Part shown: piece by piece, positions 1-7,682 of the stretch
Position numbering within the stretch: position 1 is the first letter of the stretch
Layout: each line of letters begins with the position of its first letter
NCBI GenBank assembly: GCA_910583725.1
Contig: CAJTXZ010000009.1
Coordinates: 53,324 to 91,786 of the forward strand
Source of the DNA: an uncultured Vampirovibrio sp.
GTDB lineage: Bacteria; Cyanobacteriota; Vampirovibrionia; Gastranaerophilales; Gastranaerophilaceae
Direction of reading: 5' to 3'
DNA length: 38,463 bases
Translations under genes and position numbers: made by a program
The notes under the pieces: generated by a model
The model's input: only the letters and a program-made list of their open reading frames with translations
Told to the model about the DNA's origin: nothing
Databases searched by the model: none

Positions 1-270
1 CGCAGTGAAAACGAGCACCACAGGCAGAAAGAACGCGCAAGCCAGGGCTCCCAAGGAACTTGCCCTCTAAGAGAATCTAATTTGCACAAAAACAAACAGA
101 TTTTGGCAAATAGAGGCGATGAGCAAGCGACGCAGCTTTTGGGTGTATAAACTGAAAAATGCCTTTATATGCTGCATTGCAGGTAGGCCTACTTGCTAAA
201 CACCCGGTTTTTCAGGTGATGGCCGGGGATATAATGACTAAAACCCCTGTAAATAAAGGGTTTCACGTTT
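1..270. other. Partial GC-richer structured non-coding block, cut by the window edge
   Basis: No credible reading frame runs through this stretch. It is visibly richer in G and C than the A/T-rich DNA that follows and has several self-complementary pieces: the palindrome GTAGGCCTAC (183-192), CCCGG/CCGGG arms (203-207 and 223-227) and AAACCC/GGGTTT arms (241-246 and 258-263). Read on the minus strand, about 70-135 matches the + strand around 21286-21332: both carry CGCCTCTATTTG, then two imperfectly inverted CAAAAT-rich arms, then CAAATT. I read it as the end of an inverted, diverged relative of the block at 20984-21772. Its function and left boundary cannot be seen. Confidence 0.35.
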
Positions 271-460
271 ATTAAGAGAAATATTGCAGGAAGATGGATT
301 TAAAAATTTGACTTATAAAATAAAATAATTAAAAAATTAACTGCCGGTTTGGTTTTGGCAAATTTCCGCATGATGAGCTAAATGTGCCGTTTGCAGAGCG
401 TTTGCGCTAAAAACCGCGGTTAAATTTCTAATACATTTATAGGTTTTAAAAAATGTTCTT

Positions 461-466
461 TATAAT
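461..466 (+). promoter_or_regulatory. Possible -10 element for the gene at 532
   Basis: TATAAT in an A/T-rich stretch 66 bases before the start codon. No good -35 hexamer sits 16-18 bases upstream, so this is tentative. Confidence 0.3.
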
Positions 467-531
467 ATAAAATATAAACAAACCCCATAAGAAAAAGAAG
501 GTATTAAGGTTAGACTAAAAACGAGGTAAAA

Positions 532-1383
532 ATGTCGTACAGATACGATAGTTCGCTGGTTATAGCAAATAAATACGGGCTTGCAAGCTCTCTTGCAAAG
601 GCCGAATTATACGAAACTTATGACAGATTAAGGGATATTACAGTATCTGGCTCTGCCTCTGCCGGTACGGGTTTTGGCACTGTGGGCGGCTTTTTGTGGC
701 AGCTTGCAAGCTTGTTTGCCCCAAGTTCATTTATGCCTATTATGGGCGGAACCTCAATGATGAATATCCCTGGAACCTCTTACTGGTCGCCGGTTACAGG
801 GGCTACTTCAAACGTATATGGCGCCACAAACTCTTTTGGAATAGGCGGTTTGGGATCTTATCCCGGGTTTCCTTCAGGTGCAGCGCCTGTTTCGTGGGGT
901 TTGGGGACTATAACAGGTGGTGCAAGCAGCATTTCAAATTCTTATTTATCAAATGCTTACTCCGGCGGGGTTTCCACGGGTTATGCGGTTTCAGCTTCTG
1001 ATATAGCGGGCCTTACAGCCGGTTCTTATTTGACCAGTGCGGCAAGCACCGGCACAAACTTTGGCCAGAATTTTATTTTGCCTGTTGCAGGTGTTATTTC
1101 AGGAATTGGCGGACTTATGCAGTCTGTTGCGCCATATATGGGCACATCCGGTCTTGCTGCTATTGTTGCAGGTAATTTGCTTGAAGGCACAGGCTCTGCG
1201 GCGTTGAATGCTTATCAAAACGTGACCGGCAGAATTACCACAAATGCTGATGCTATTTTATCAGATAAGGTTCGAAACATAGAAACTGTCTGCAAAATGC
1301 TGGATACGCAGGCTGAAATTGTAAGAAAGACGCTGAAAGATGAGATTGAGGGCGACAGCCAGGCAGTAAATGATATATCATAG
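532..1383 (+). CDS. Gly/Ser/Ala-rich hypothetical protein
   Basis: 283 residues, not recognised. The start is supported by a GAGG motif six bases before the ATG. There is no signal peptide. A short polar N-terminus (about residues 1-38, helical, with SSLAKAELYETYDRLRD) leads into a long low-complexity middle (about 39-225) of Gly, Ser, Ala, Thr, Tyr and Pro with weakly hydrophobic patches such as LPVAGVISGIGGLM. A charged helical C-terminus (about 235-283) with spaced leucines and lysines follows. This charged-helix/Gly-rich/charged-helix layout suits a structural or exported assembly protein, but that is inference. It stands alone, with about 800 non-coding bases downstream. Confidence 0.7.
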   Translation: MSYRYDSSLVIANKYGLASSLAKAELYETYDRLRDITVSGSASAGTGFGTVGGFLWQLASLFAPSSFMPIMGGTSMMNIPGTSYWSPVTGATSNVYGATNSFGIGGLGSYPGFPSGAAPVSWGLGTITGGASSISNSYLSNAYSGGVSTGYAVSASDIAGLTAGSYLTSAASTGTNFGQNFILPVAGVISGIGGLMQSVAPYMGTSGLAAIVAGNLLEGTGSAALNAYQNVTGRITTNADAILSDKVRNIETVCKMLDTQAEIVRKTLKDEIEGDSQAVNDIS

Positions 1384-2180
1384 GCTTGTTTTGACCTTAT
1401 AATATGTTTAAAATCCGGATTTAGACAGCATTTTAGGTGTGAATTATTTTTAGTAAAAATGTTATGTCTTATATTCATTGTGCTGCAATGGTTTTAGGCA
1501 AATTAACTTATGATAATGCATAATAAAAAACTTCCGTACAATTATTTAAATGCCTAAAAGTCTTGAGTTTAGGGTTATTGTAATGTATTGTTGTGTTGAA
1601 AACATTATTATACCTTTATTTGTGACTTATTTGATTTCTTATTTTCTTGATATATCCCGGTTTTAGTGTAAATATAGATGCTTTTGTCTGCATTTGCCTT
1701 TAAAAGCAGTAACGGCGTGGGTTTTGTACGTTAGTGTTATAGTGAAAGGGTATGACTGCCTGTTTTTTGAGCGATTTTTCTTTTTGATAAAAATATGCAG
1801 AGAAGGATTATATGGTTTAATAAGCTTGATGGGTGCTGGTTTTCAGTTTTAGTTCCCTGTGCATAGCTTGCGGCATATGGATTATTCTGATTTTAAGAGG
1901 TTGGCATACCATATATACTTCTATTTTAGCTGTTTAATAACTTGTAAATTCGTTTATAAGTAGTGTTTTGGGGGTGATTATACAGAAAATAAACGGATTT
2001 TTTGTTTTTCTTTTTATATAAAAAATTGCACGTATAAACCTAAAAATGATTGTCCGATGTCAGGATTATTTTGTAAAGATTTATAAAGTTTTGTGTAGAA
2101 AGGTGTGATTTGCTAAAGATTTTTCTGTAAAGACCGTTAATAATTGTATATAAAGTTTATATCATAACAAGGAGCAAGAA
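1384..2180. other. Long non-coding spacer, T- and G-rich on the + strand
   Basis: About 800 bases with no frame that looks coding on either strand, no tRNA-like fold and no strong terminator or repeat that I can find. The + strand is T/G-rich. GGAG ten bases upstream of the ATG at 2181 marks the next gene. A decayed gene or an untranslated leader cannot be excluded. Confidence 0.5.
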
Positions 2181-3314
2181 ATGGAGTTTTCTAATTTCAA
2201 ATTGCAGGGCGTTGGCACGCCATCAAAAGGGCAGGGTGCACAAGGGCAAAAAACAGTAACCCCAAAGGCTGTAGAGCCTTTGTGGGGCAATAGTATTGCA
2301 CAATTAAGGAGCACGGGTACTGCTACGGCTGAGGAGGCGCTTTTAGATATTGGCGGAACTTCAGCAGCCAATAAGGTTGACACTGCTGCAAAAAAGATAG
2401 CCGAGAAACGGGCTAAAAAATTCAAACAAAGGGCAAAGAAAAACGGTGAAAACATTGATATAAAGGTAGATGGCGACAAGGTTATCCAGACAATTAAGGA
2501 TAAAGACGGAAAGATTACAAACGTTGTCACTAAGCAGTATAACGCCAAAGGCAAGGTAATTGCTAAATCAAACCAGGTTTGCGATGAAAATGGCCTTCCT
2601 GCTAGAATTGCCAATATAAAATATGATGAAAGCGGCAAAAAACTCAGCAAAACAGTAACCGGGAAGGTAGATGGCGTTGATACTACGGTTGAGGTTGAAT
2701 ATACAAATGGTGCGCTTCCAAGCAAAAAGACAATAACTAAGGGCAGCGGGGCTAATAAAGAGGTGACAGATGTAGAATATACTTACGATAAAAATAATCT
2801 ACTTCAAAAGAAGGTGAAAACCTTGCCAAACGGCGATGTCAGAACAACAAACTATGTTGATTATAAATCAGGCGAGGCTGATGGCATTATACAAAGGACT
2901 GCAAAGGTAACTATTGTTGATAAAAATGGCAAAGAGCTTGAAAAATTTGATGAAATGCAGAAATTAAACAGAAATAATCAAATTACAAGCACCGAAAGAA
3001 CTGACGATAAGGGTAATGTTTTGCGCCGAAGCGAGTCAATTTATGATGAAAAATTTAACCTTACAGAGCGCAAGGTTGTGCGCTTTTATACCGGTGAAGA
3101 CGGCAAGAGTATGGGCAGTTCATCAATATATTCAAACTTTAAACAAACTGCAGTTGGCAAAAAATTTGATATAAAGACTGAAGTTTATGAAAATAATATG
3201 GAAACAGGGCTAAAACTTGTCGACACAACGCATAAGAAAGGAATGATGTATTTTGACGGCAGCCAGGATAATGATTATTTAGAGAATAAAGACTCTGATA
3301 AAAAACTTGTCTAA
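2181..3314 (+). CDS. Hypothetical protein with YD-like beta repeats
   Basis: 377 residues, not recognised as a named family. The start is set by AAGGAG ten bases upstream. The N-terminus (about 1-60) is low complexity and polar. A Lys/Ala-rich helical segment follows (about 62-88), then a long run of short beta-like repeats with patterns such as YxxxGK, YDESGK, YTYDKNN and YDEKFN (about 95-315). These resemble the spacing of Rhs/YD or MORN-type repeats, but no Rhs core, toxin domain or signal peptide is visible. The segment at residues 97-106 (DGDK then VIQTIK) matches residues 87-96 of the EF-hand protein at 5508 (DGDK then LIKTFK), so the two share a domain. A terminator follows directly. 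Probably extracytoplasmic or structural; this is inference. Confidence 0.7.
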   Translation: MEFSNFKLQGVGTPSKGQGAQGQKTVTPKAVEPLWGNSIAQLRSTGTATAEEALLDIGGTSAANKVDTAAKKIAEKRAKKFKQRAKKNGENIDIKVDGDKVIQTIKDKDGKITNVVTKQYNAKGKVIAKSNQVCDENGLPARIANIKYDESGKKLSKTVTGKVDGVDTTVEVEYTNGALPSKKTITKGSGANKEVTDVEYTYDKNNLLQKKVKTLPNGDVRTTNYVDYKSGEADGIIQRTAKVTIVDKNGKELEKFDEMQKLNRNNQITSTERTDDKGNVLRRSESIYDEKFNLTERKVVRFYTGEDGKSMGSSSIYSNFKQTAVGKKFDIKTEVYENNMETGLKLVDTTHKKGMMYFDGSQDNDYLENKDSDKKLV

Positions 3315-3339
3315 CCCTGTGTGGTTTTAAAAAATTTTG

Positions 3340-3385
3340 GCCGGCTATACCCTTGTTTTTTGCGGTAAGCCGGCTTTTATTTTCT
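3340..3385 (+). terminator. Rho-independent terminator after the repeat-domain gene
   Basis: Hairpin with a 7-bp GCCGGCT/AGCCGGC stem extended by TACC/GGTA across one bulged A. The T-rich tract TTTTATTTTC follows. It lies 26 bases after the stop at 3314. Confidence 0.8.
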
Positions 3386-3715
3386 TTTGCATTACTGTTA
3401 TTCGGTGCAGATGATGGCTGCACAGAGTGTTTTAGGTGTTTGTGTTTTGCAAGGGTTGTTTTTTTTGGGCTGAATGATAGTTTTTGGTTTATTTGAGATG
3501 GTTTATTAGTAGTCCTTGTTTTTGTGTGCTTAAAAAAATGCTGATATTGAACATTCTTATAAGATTTGTGCATTGTGGAATGGGTTTTTAGCTGATTTTT
3601 AGAATTTATGTTTGGTGTCGTAATCGCCTTCTGTCATGATTTTTAGGCTGATGCAAACTATCAGGGTGATATTTTTGGGTTAAAATAAAGACTGCAGACT
3701 ATTGATTTAGAAAAA
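3386..3715. other. Non-coding spacer before ogt
   Basis: T/G-rich spacer without a supported gene. No clear -35/-10 pair or good ribosome binding site is visible before ogt. Confidence 0.4.
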
Positions 3716-4273
3716 ATGTATTATAGGACAAATTTTGATTCTTTAATTGGAAATATTACACTTGCCGCTGATGATAATGAAAGGCTTATAGGGCTTTGGA
3801 TTATGGGGCAAAAATATTTTGAATATAGTTTAAAAAATGAGGGTGCAGATAAAATTATTGAAAACAATGAGCTTGAGATTTTTCGCTTAACAAGGGATTG
3901 GCTTAAGAGGTATTTTGCAGGCAAAAGGCCTGAAATTTCAGAATTGCCGCTTGCGCCCATTGGAAATGATTTCAGGCAAAGGGTTTGGCGGGTTCTTTGT
4001 AAAATTCCCTATGGCAAAACTATGACATATGGTGAAATTTCGTGCATTGTAGCAGAGGGGCTTTGCCGGAATAATATGTCAGCACAGGCTGTAGGCAATG
4101 CCGTCGGGCATAATCCTATATCAATTATAATTCCATGTCATCGAGTGGTGGCTAAAGGTGGCAATTTGACAGGTTATGCGGGCGGCATTGAAATGAAGAT
4201 TAAACTTTTAGAGCTTGAAAATATAGGCATTCAAAAGAGGTTATCAGGATTTTTTGTGCAAAATAGGGACTAG
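3716..4273 (+). CDS. ogt: Methylated-DNA--protein-cysteine S-methyltransferase
   Basis: 185 residues, the normal length for the Ogt/MGMT family. These proteins repair O6-methylguanine (and O4-methylthymine) by moving the methyl group irreversibly to an active-site cysteine. The active-site motif is IIPCHRVV with the nucleophile at Cys141. The upstream helix-turn-helix-like FRQRVWRVLCKIPYGKTMTYGEI and the downstream GNLTGYAGGIEMKIKLL, with the expected Gly-Tyr-Gly turn, are in place. The N-terminal ribonuclease-like half (1-80) is also present. The start ATG has only a weak A-rich upstream region and no strong Shine-Dalgarno. It stands between unrelated genes, so probably a single-gene unit. 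Confidence 0.93.
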   Translation: MYYRTNFDSLIGNITLAADDNERLIGLWIMGQKYFEYSLKNEGADKIIENNELEIFRLTRDWLKRYFAGKRPEISELPLAPIGNDFRQRVWRVLCKIPYGKTMTYGEISCIVAEGLCRNNMSAQAVGNAVGHNPISIIIPCHRVVAKGGNLTGYAGGIEMKIKLLELENIGIQKRLSGFFVQNRD

Positions 4274-4338
4274 CGTTTAATTAGAAGGGTTTAGTTGGGT
4301 TATTATGGAATTTTATATCCTGTTTGTTTTAAGGCATT

Positions 4339-5358
4339 TTGGGCGGCAAAATTTTTAGGCGGTTTGCCGTTTTATTGCGAAATGAAGGTATTTTGAAGGT
4401 TTTTAAAAAAATGTGCAGAAAAATTTTTACGGGTTTTATAGCGTTTTTTGTGTTTATTTTTACGTTTTTGGCTCTGGTTTTTATTGATGCGCGCTTTATT
4501 GAACCAAGACTGTTATTTGTGAAGGATAAGACTTTATATTTGCCAAATTGGGACAAGAGGCTTGATGGTTTCAGAGTTGCAGTGATTTCTGATTTACATA
4601 TAGGAACAAAGGATGTGGGTTTAGACAGGCTTAATGTGATTGTTAATAAGGTTAATGCTAAAAAGCCTGATTTAATAGTATTTTTGGGGGATTTTGACTC
4701 TCAGGCGATTCAGAATACCGGATATTCAGATGAAGAGCTGGCTGGGATTTTTAAGAAGCTCAGGGCAAAATATGGCGTTATTTCGGTGCTTGGAAACCAT
4801 GATTACCATTATCCTTACCCTGTCAGGATTAGGAAATTTTTATCAGATGCGGGTGTTAAGATTCTTGAAAATGAGGATATGTATATTTATGTTAACGGCG
4901 CAAAGTTAAATATAACGGGCTTTAAGGACTTGTGGTATTTTAAGTTTAAGCCCCGTGAGGTTTTGAGACAGGGCGTAAAATGTCCGATAATGGTGCTTGC
5001 GCATAATCCTGATTCATTTTTTGATATACCGGAGAATGTGAGCCTGACACTGAGCGGGCATACCCACGGAGGTGAAATTAATCTGCCGTTTTTAGGCTCT
5101 CCCATTGTGCCTTCTGAATTTGGGCAAAGGTACAGAAAGGGGCATATTATTGAGGATGGAAGGCATTTATATGTATCTGGCGGAGTGGCAACACTTAGCG
5201 GGTTTCGGTTTTTAAATCCTCCCGAGATTTCGATTTTGAAATTATATTCTGAAGCTGGCTGCAGAAGGGTGATGAATACAAGGGAGAAAAAAGGTTTTAA
5301 TAAAAAGCACTGGAAAAAATGTGTGGAGATTTATTCAAAATATAAAAACGGTAAATAA
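4339..5358 (+). CDS. Membrane-anchored metallophosphoesterase (YkuE/YaeI type)
   Basis: Calcineurin-like phosphoesterase. The metal-binding motifs appear in order: SDLHIG (D-x-H), FLGDFD (GD), GNHDYH (GNHD), AHNPD and GHTHGG. One hydrophobic segment near the N-terminus (FIAFFVFIFTFLALVF) anchors it, placing the catalytic domain probably outside the cytoplasm, as in YkuE and YaeI. Those relatives act on phosphodiester or lipid-linked substrates; the substrate here is unknown. The longest frame starts at a TTG (4339) with AAGG five bases upstream. An ATG at 4411 (residue 25), just before the membrane segment, is an alternative start with a distant GAAGG. The C-terminus is basic. No partner gene is adjacent. 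Confidence 0.88.
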   Translation: MGGKIFRRFAVLLRNEGILKVFKKMCRKIFTGFIAFFVFIFTFLALVFIDARFIEPRLLFVKDKTLYLPNWDKRLDGFRVAVISDLHIGTKDVGLDRLNVIVNKVNAKKPDLIVFLGDFDSQAIQNTGYSDEELAGIFKKLRAKYGVISVLGNHDYHYPYPVRIRKFLSDAGVKILENEDMYIYVNGAKLNITGFKDLWYFKFKPREVLRQGVKCPIMVLAHNPDSFFDIPENVSLTLSGHTHGGEINLPFLGSPIVPSEFGQRYRKGHIIEDGRHLYVSGGVATLSGFRFLNPPEISILKLYSEAGCRRVMNTREKKGFNKKHWKKCVEIYSKYKNGK

Positions 5359-5483
5359 ACTGCTTAAATTTCCTATGGTTGCGTGTTTTGCCTTAAGAGG
5401 AAAAATTTTGGCAATTTACAAAAATTTATAAAATGTCAAAATCTTAAAGTTTCTAAAAAATATAACCGATATACTTTGTATAT

Positions 5484-5489
5484 TATAAT
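5484..5489 (+). promoter_or_regulatory. -10 element for the EF-hand gene
   Basis: TATAAT directly before the GTG at 5490. Transcription would begin too late for GTG to be the start, which supports the ATG at 5508. No convincing -35 is seen. Confidence 0.45.
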
Positions 5490-5507
5490 GTGCAGAAAGG
5501 AATAAAA

Positions 5508-6524
5508 ATGGGCGGTAAAATTACCCAAAATGCCGGAATTAGTAAGACGCAGGCTGCAGTAAAACCGGGTGCTGCAAAAAAGACTTTTAAGGCTGATTCT
5601 AATAAAGCCTTATTTTTGCCTGATGAGACTAAACCCGGAAGTGCAAGTAGTGCAAAGCAAACACTAACCAGTGCTAAAGAACATGCTGCAGCAAGAGCAG
5701 CTGTACTTCAGGAAAGGATTGGCAAGCCCGGAAGGGATGGTCTTGTTTTAGAAAAAGTGTCACAGGATGGCGACAAGCTCATAAAAACATTTAAGGGCGG
5801 GAAAGTTGTTGTTGAAACATACAAGGACAATGGTAAAATTGCTGAAAAAGCCACCACAGAAGAAAGGGACGGGAAGAAAATAGAGGTAAGAAAAACTTAC
5901 GATGATGATAATAATGTAACAAGCAAAACGGTTAAGGAAAATGACAAGATTACATTTCAATCAGATAAGCTATATGAAAATATGATTGATACGCAAGTGG
6001 CAGTGTATAGCGGGGAAAATACTTCCGATTCTGTTGTAAAGTTTGCCGAGGCAAAAGTTTTTACTCAGGACGATGTTGAGCAAAAAATGGCCTCTTATGC
6101 TGATGCTGCGGAAAATATGGCAAAACAGCAAATAGCTAAATGGGATGTAGAGGATGGCAATAAAGGCAAGATGAGTTTTGGCGAATTTCAGGATGAGCAA
6201 GATGATTTTCGAAAGAGAACCTACGGTAAACTGGCAATGGGACGTGATGACCTTGAAGCAATGGCTAAACTTGAAAGCGAAAATTTTGATGCAATGGATA
6301 TAAACCAAGATGGTTTTTTGGATTCTAAAGAGCTTGCGACATCAATTATGGCGCTTGATGCAAGTAAAATTGATTCATCAAAAACCCCGTCGGGACGTTC
6401 ATTAAATAATTCAGAGTATGAATTTGATGGAAAAATTGATTTTAATAATACAATTCTTTATCAAAATCTTGGCGATGAACTCAAGAAGATTCATGCAGAA
6501 TTTTTTGGAGATGAAAAGGGCTAG
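5508..6524 (+). CDS. EF-hand calcium-binding hypothetical protein
   Basis: 338 residues from the ATG at 5508, chosen because AAAGGA lies seven bases upstream; an in-frame GTG at 5490 sits immediately next to the probable -10 and is less likely. The N-terminal 60 residues are low complexity (Ala, Lys, Ser, Thr, Gln). Residues about 78-150 form beta-like repeats sharing the DGDK-[LV]I-x-T-x-K pattern with the protein at 2181. The C-terminal third is helical and carries one canonical EF-hand loop at 264-275 (D, N, D, G, F, D, E at positions 1, 3, 5, 6, 7, 9, 12) and a degenerate one at 215-226 (Gly at 6, Met at 8, Glu at 12, but poor ligands at 1, 3 and 5). No signal peptide or membrane segment. 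Role unknown; calcium binding is predicted from the motif. Confidence 0.78.
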   Translation: MGGKITQNAGISKTQAAVKPGAAKKTFKADSNKALFLPDETKPGSASSAKQTLTSAKEHAAARAAVLQERIGKPGRDGLVLEKVSQDGDKLIKTFKGGKVVVETYKDNGKIAEKATTEERDGKKIEVRKTYDDDNNVTSKTVKENDKITFQSDKLYENMIDTQVAVYSGENTSDSVVKFAEAKVFTQDDVEQKMASYADAAENMAKQQIAKWDVEDGNKGKMSFGEFQDEQDDFRKRTYGKLAMGRDDLEAMAKLESENFDAMDINQDGFLDSKELATSIMALDASKIDSSKTPSGRSLNNSEYEFDGKIDFNNTILYQNLGDELKKIHAEFFGDEKG

Positions 6525-6541
6525 TTTTAGCCCTTTTCATC
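6510..6541 (+). terminator. Perfect 14-bp hairpin containing the stop codon
   Basis: GATGAAAAGGGCTA (6510-6523) pairs perfectly with TAGCCCTTTTCATC (6528-6541) around a four-base loop. The stem covers the last four codons and the TAG stop at 6522-6524. No T-run follows the hairpin, though the 3' arm itself holds TTTT, so it may act as a terminator or as an mRNA 3'-end stabiliser. Confidence 0.65.
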
Positions 6542-6798
6542 TGGTGTGATAGAATACAGGGGGTGAAGTTTTAAGAATTGTAACAATTTTTTTAAAAAAA
6601 TATATTTTTCTTTAAGTCTTTTTAGGATGTGCCGATATATAGAATATAGGAATGTTTCAGGGATTTTGACATAAGAAAATGAAACATTAAATTGTATTTA
6701 AACTCATGATATGGCGTACTTTTCGGGCAATTTTTTGGCTTGTTTTGTTTTTATTAAATTAGGCAGGCTTTGCCCCTTATGAAAAAAGGAGTAAACTG

Positions 6799-7068
6799 TT
6801 GCAGCAAACAATACAGATAAATTTAAAAAGATTTAAAAACTTTCTAGGGTTTTCAAAGAGCTATTTAATCAGAAATAACCCGATAAAAGCTTTTATCAAT
6901 GAGACTGTTGCAATAGTTAAAGACATGCTCTCAATTAATAAGAAGAGAAAGCTTGCAAAGTATCGTCTAAATTATCAAATGTACAAATTGAACCAGATGG
7001 AAAAACTCATTGCTGCAAACAATGATCATGTTTTTCTTCGGGGCAATAAATTTAACGAAATGAGATAA
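6799..7068 (+). CDS. Small basic helical hypothetical protein
   Basis: 89 residues starting at TTG. The start is well supported by AAAGGAG seven bases upstream, and no ATG lies in a better position. The protein is very basic and predicted to be mostly helical: it has many Lys/Arg/Asn, a pattern of FLGFSKSYLIRNNPIK then a KKRKLAKYRLN segment, no cysteine and no signal peptide. It is one base away from the next small gene, so the two are probably translated together. Function not recognised. Confidence 0.65.
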   Translation: MQQTIQINLKRFKNFLGFSKSYLIRNNPIKAFINETVAIVKDMLSINKKRKLAKYRLNYQMYKLNQMEKLIAANNDHVFLRGNKFNEMR

Positions 7069-7069
7069 T

Positions 7070-7399
7070 ATGGGTTTAATCACCGCAACAATTAGAAAGG
7101 CACAATTAAATAATTACAGACTGGATTTAGAATACAGGATGCAGTTGATTAATTCATCCAAATTAAATCTGAGTCAGACTGTGAATGAACTTTTGAGCGT
7201 TGGCAGTGATTTAGACGCAAATTCACCAGAGGCCAAGGCCTTAGAGAAAAGGAAAGAAAGACTTTATCTGGTTGAAAAGAAACTTGAAGAACAGGCACAA
7301 AGGTTTGAAACGCAGCTTAAGATGGTCGAAGCAGAGCTTCAAAGCTGCGATCAGATGATTGATAAGAATATTCAATACTCTTATGGCGGTGGAAGATAG
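7070..7399 (+). CDS. Small coiled-coil hypothetical protein
   Basis: 109 residues, beginning one base after the upstream stop with no strong Shine-Dalgarno of its own, so translational coupling is likely. The sequence is almost entirely alpha-helical with two coiled-coil stretches (about 15-45 and 58-98; heptads with KRKERLYLVEKKLEEQ) joined by a short acidic GSDLDANSPEA linker. The tail is glycine-rich (YGGGR). The layout resembles a helical-hairpin structural or secretion-related subunit, but no family is recognised and that idea is inference. Confidence 0.68.
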   Translation: MGLITATIRKAQLNNYRLDLEYRMQLINSSKLNLSQTVNELLSVGSDLDANSPEAKALEKRKERLYLVEKKLEEQAQRFETQLKMVEAELQSCDQMIDKNIQYSYGGGR

Positions 7400-7682
7400 C
7401 GTTTTATTTAGTTTTAATAGCCTTTTTATGTTGTTTTGCTTGTAATTGTGCCATATGGCGGTTTATTTAGCTTTGCTTTTTGGGAATTTTTGATTAGAAT
7501 TAATGTTTTAGGCTGTTTTTTAATACTTTTAGCTTATTGAGAAATGCTCTTTTTTATCCTTGTGCGCAAGGCTATTTAAGGCTATTCACGGTTAAAATTG
7601 CCTCTGCAAGTGGCTTTTCACATTTAACTGCAGCTAATAAGCCCCCGGAGGCAAGGTTTCACGCGTATTTTATGCAAGCTTT

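Noticed and set aside
2181..3314. Rhs-type toxin
   Set aside because: Only loose YD-like spacing; no Rhs core motif, signal peptide, toxin end or immunity gene.
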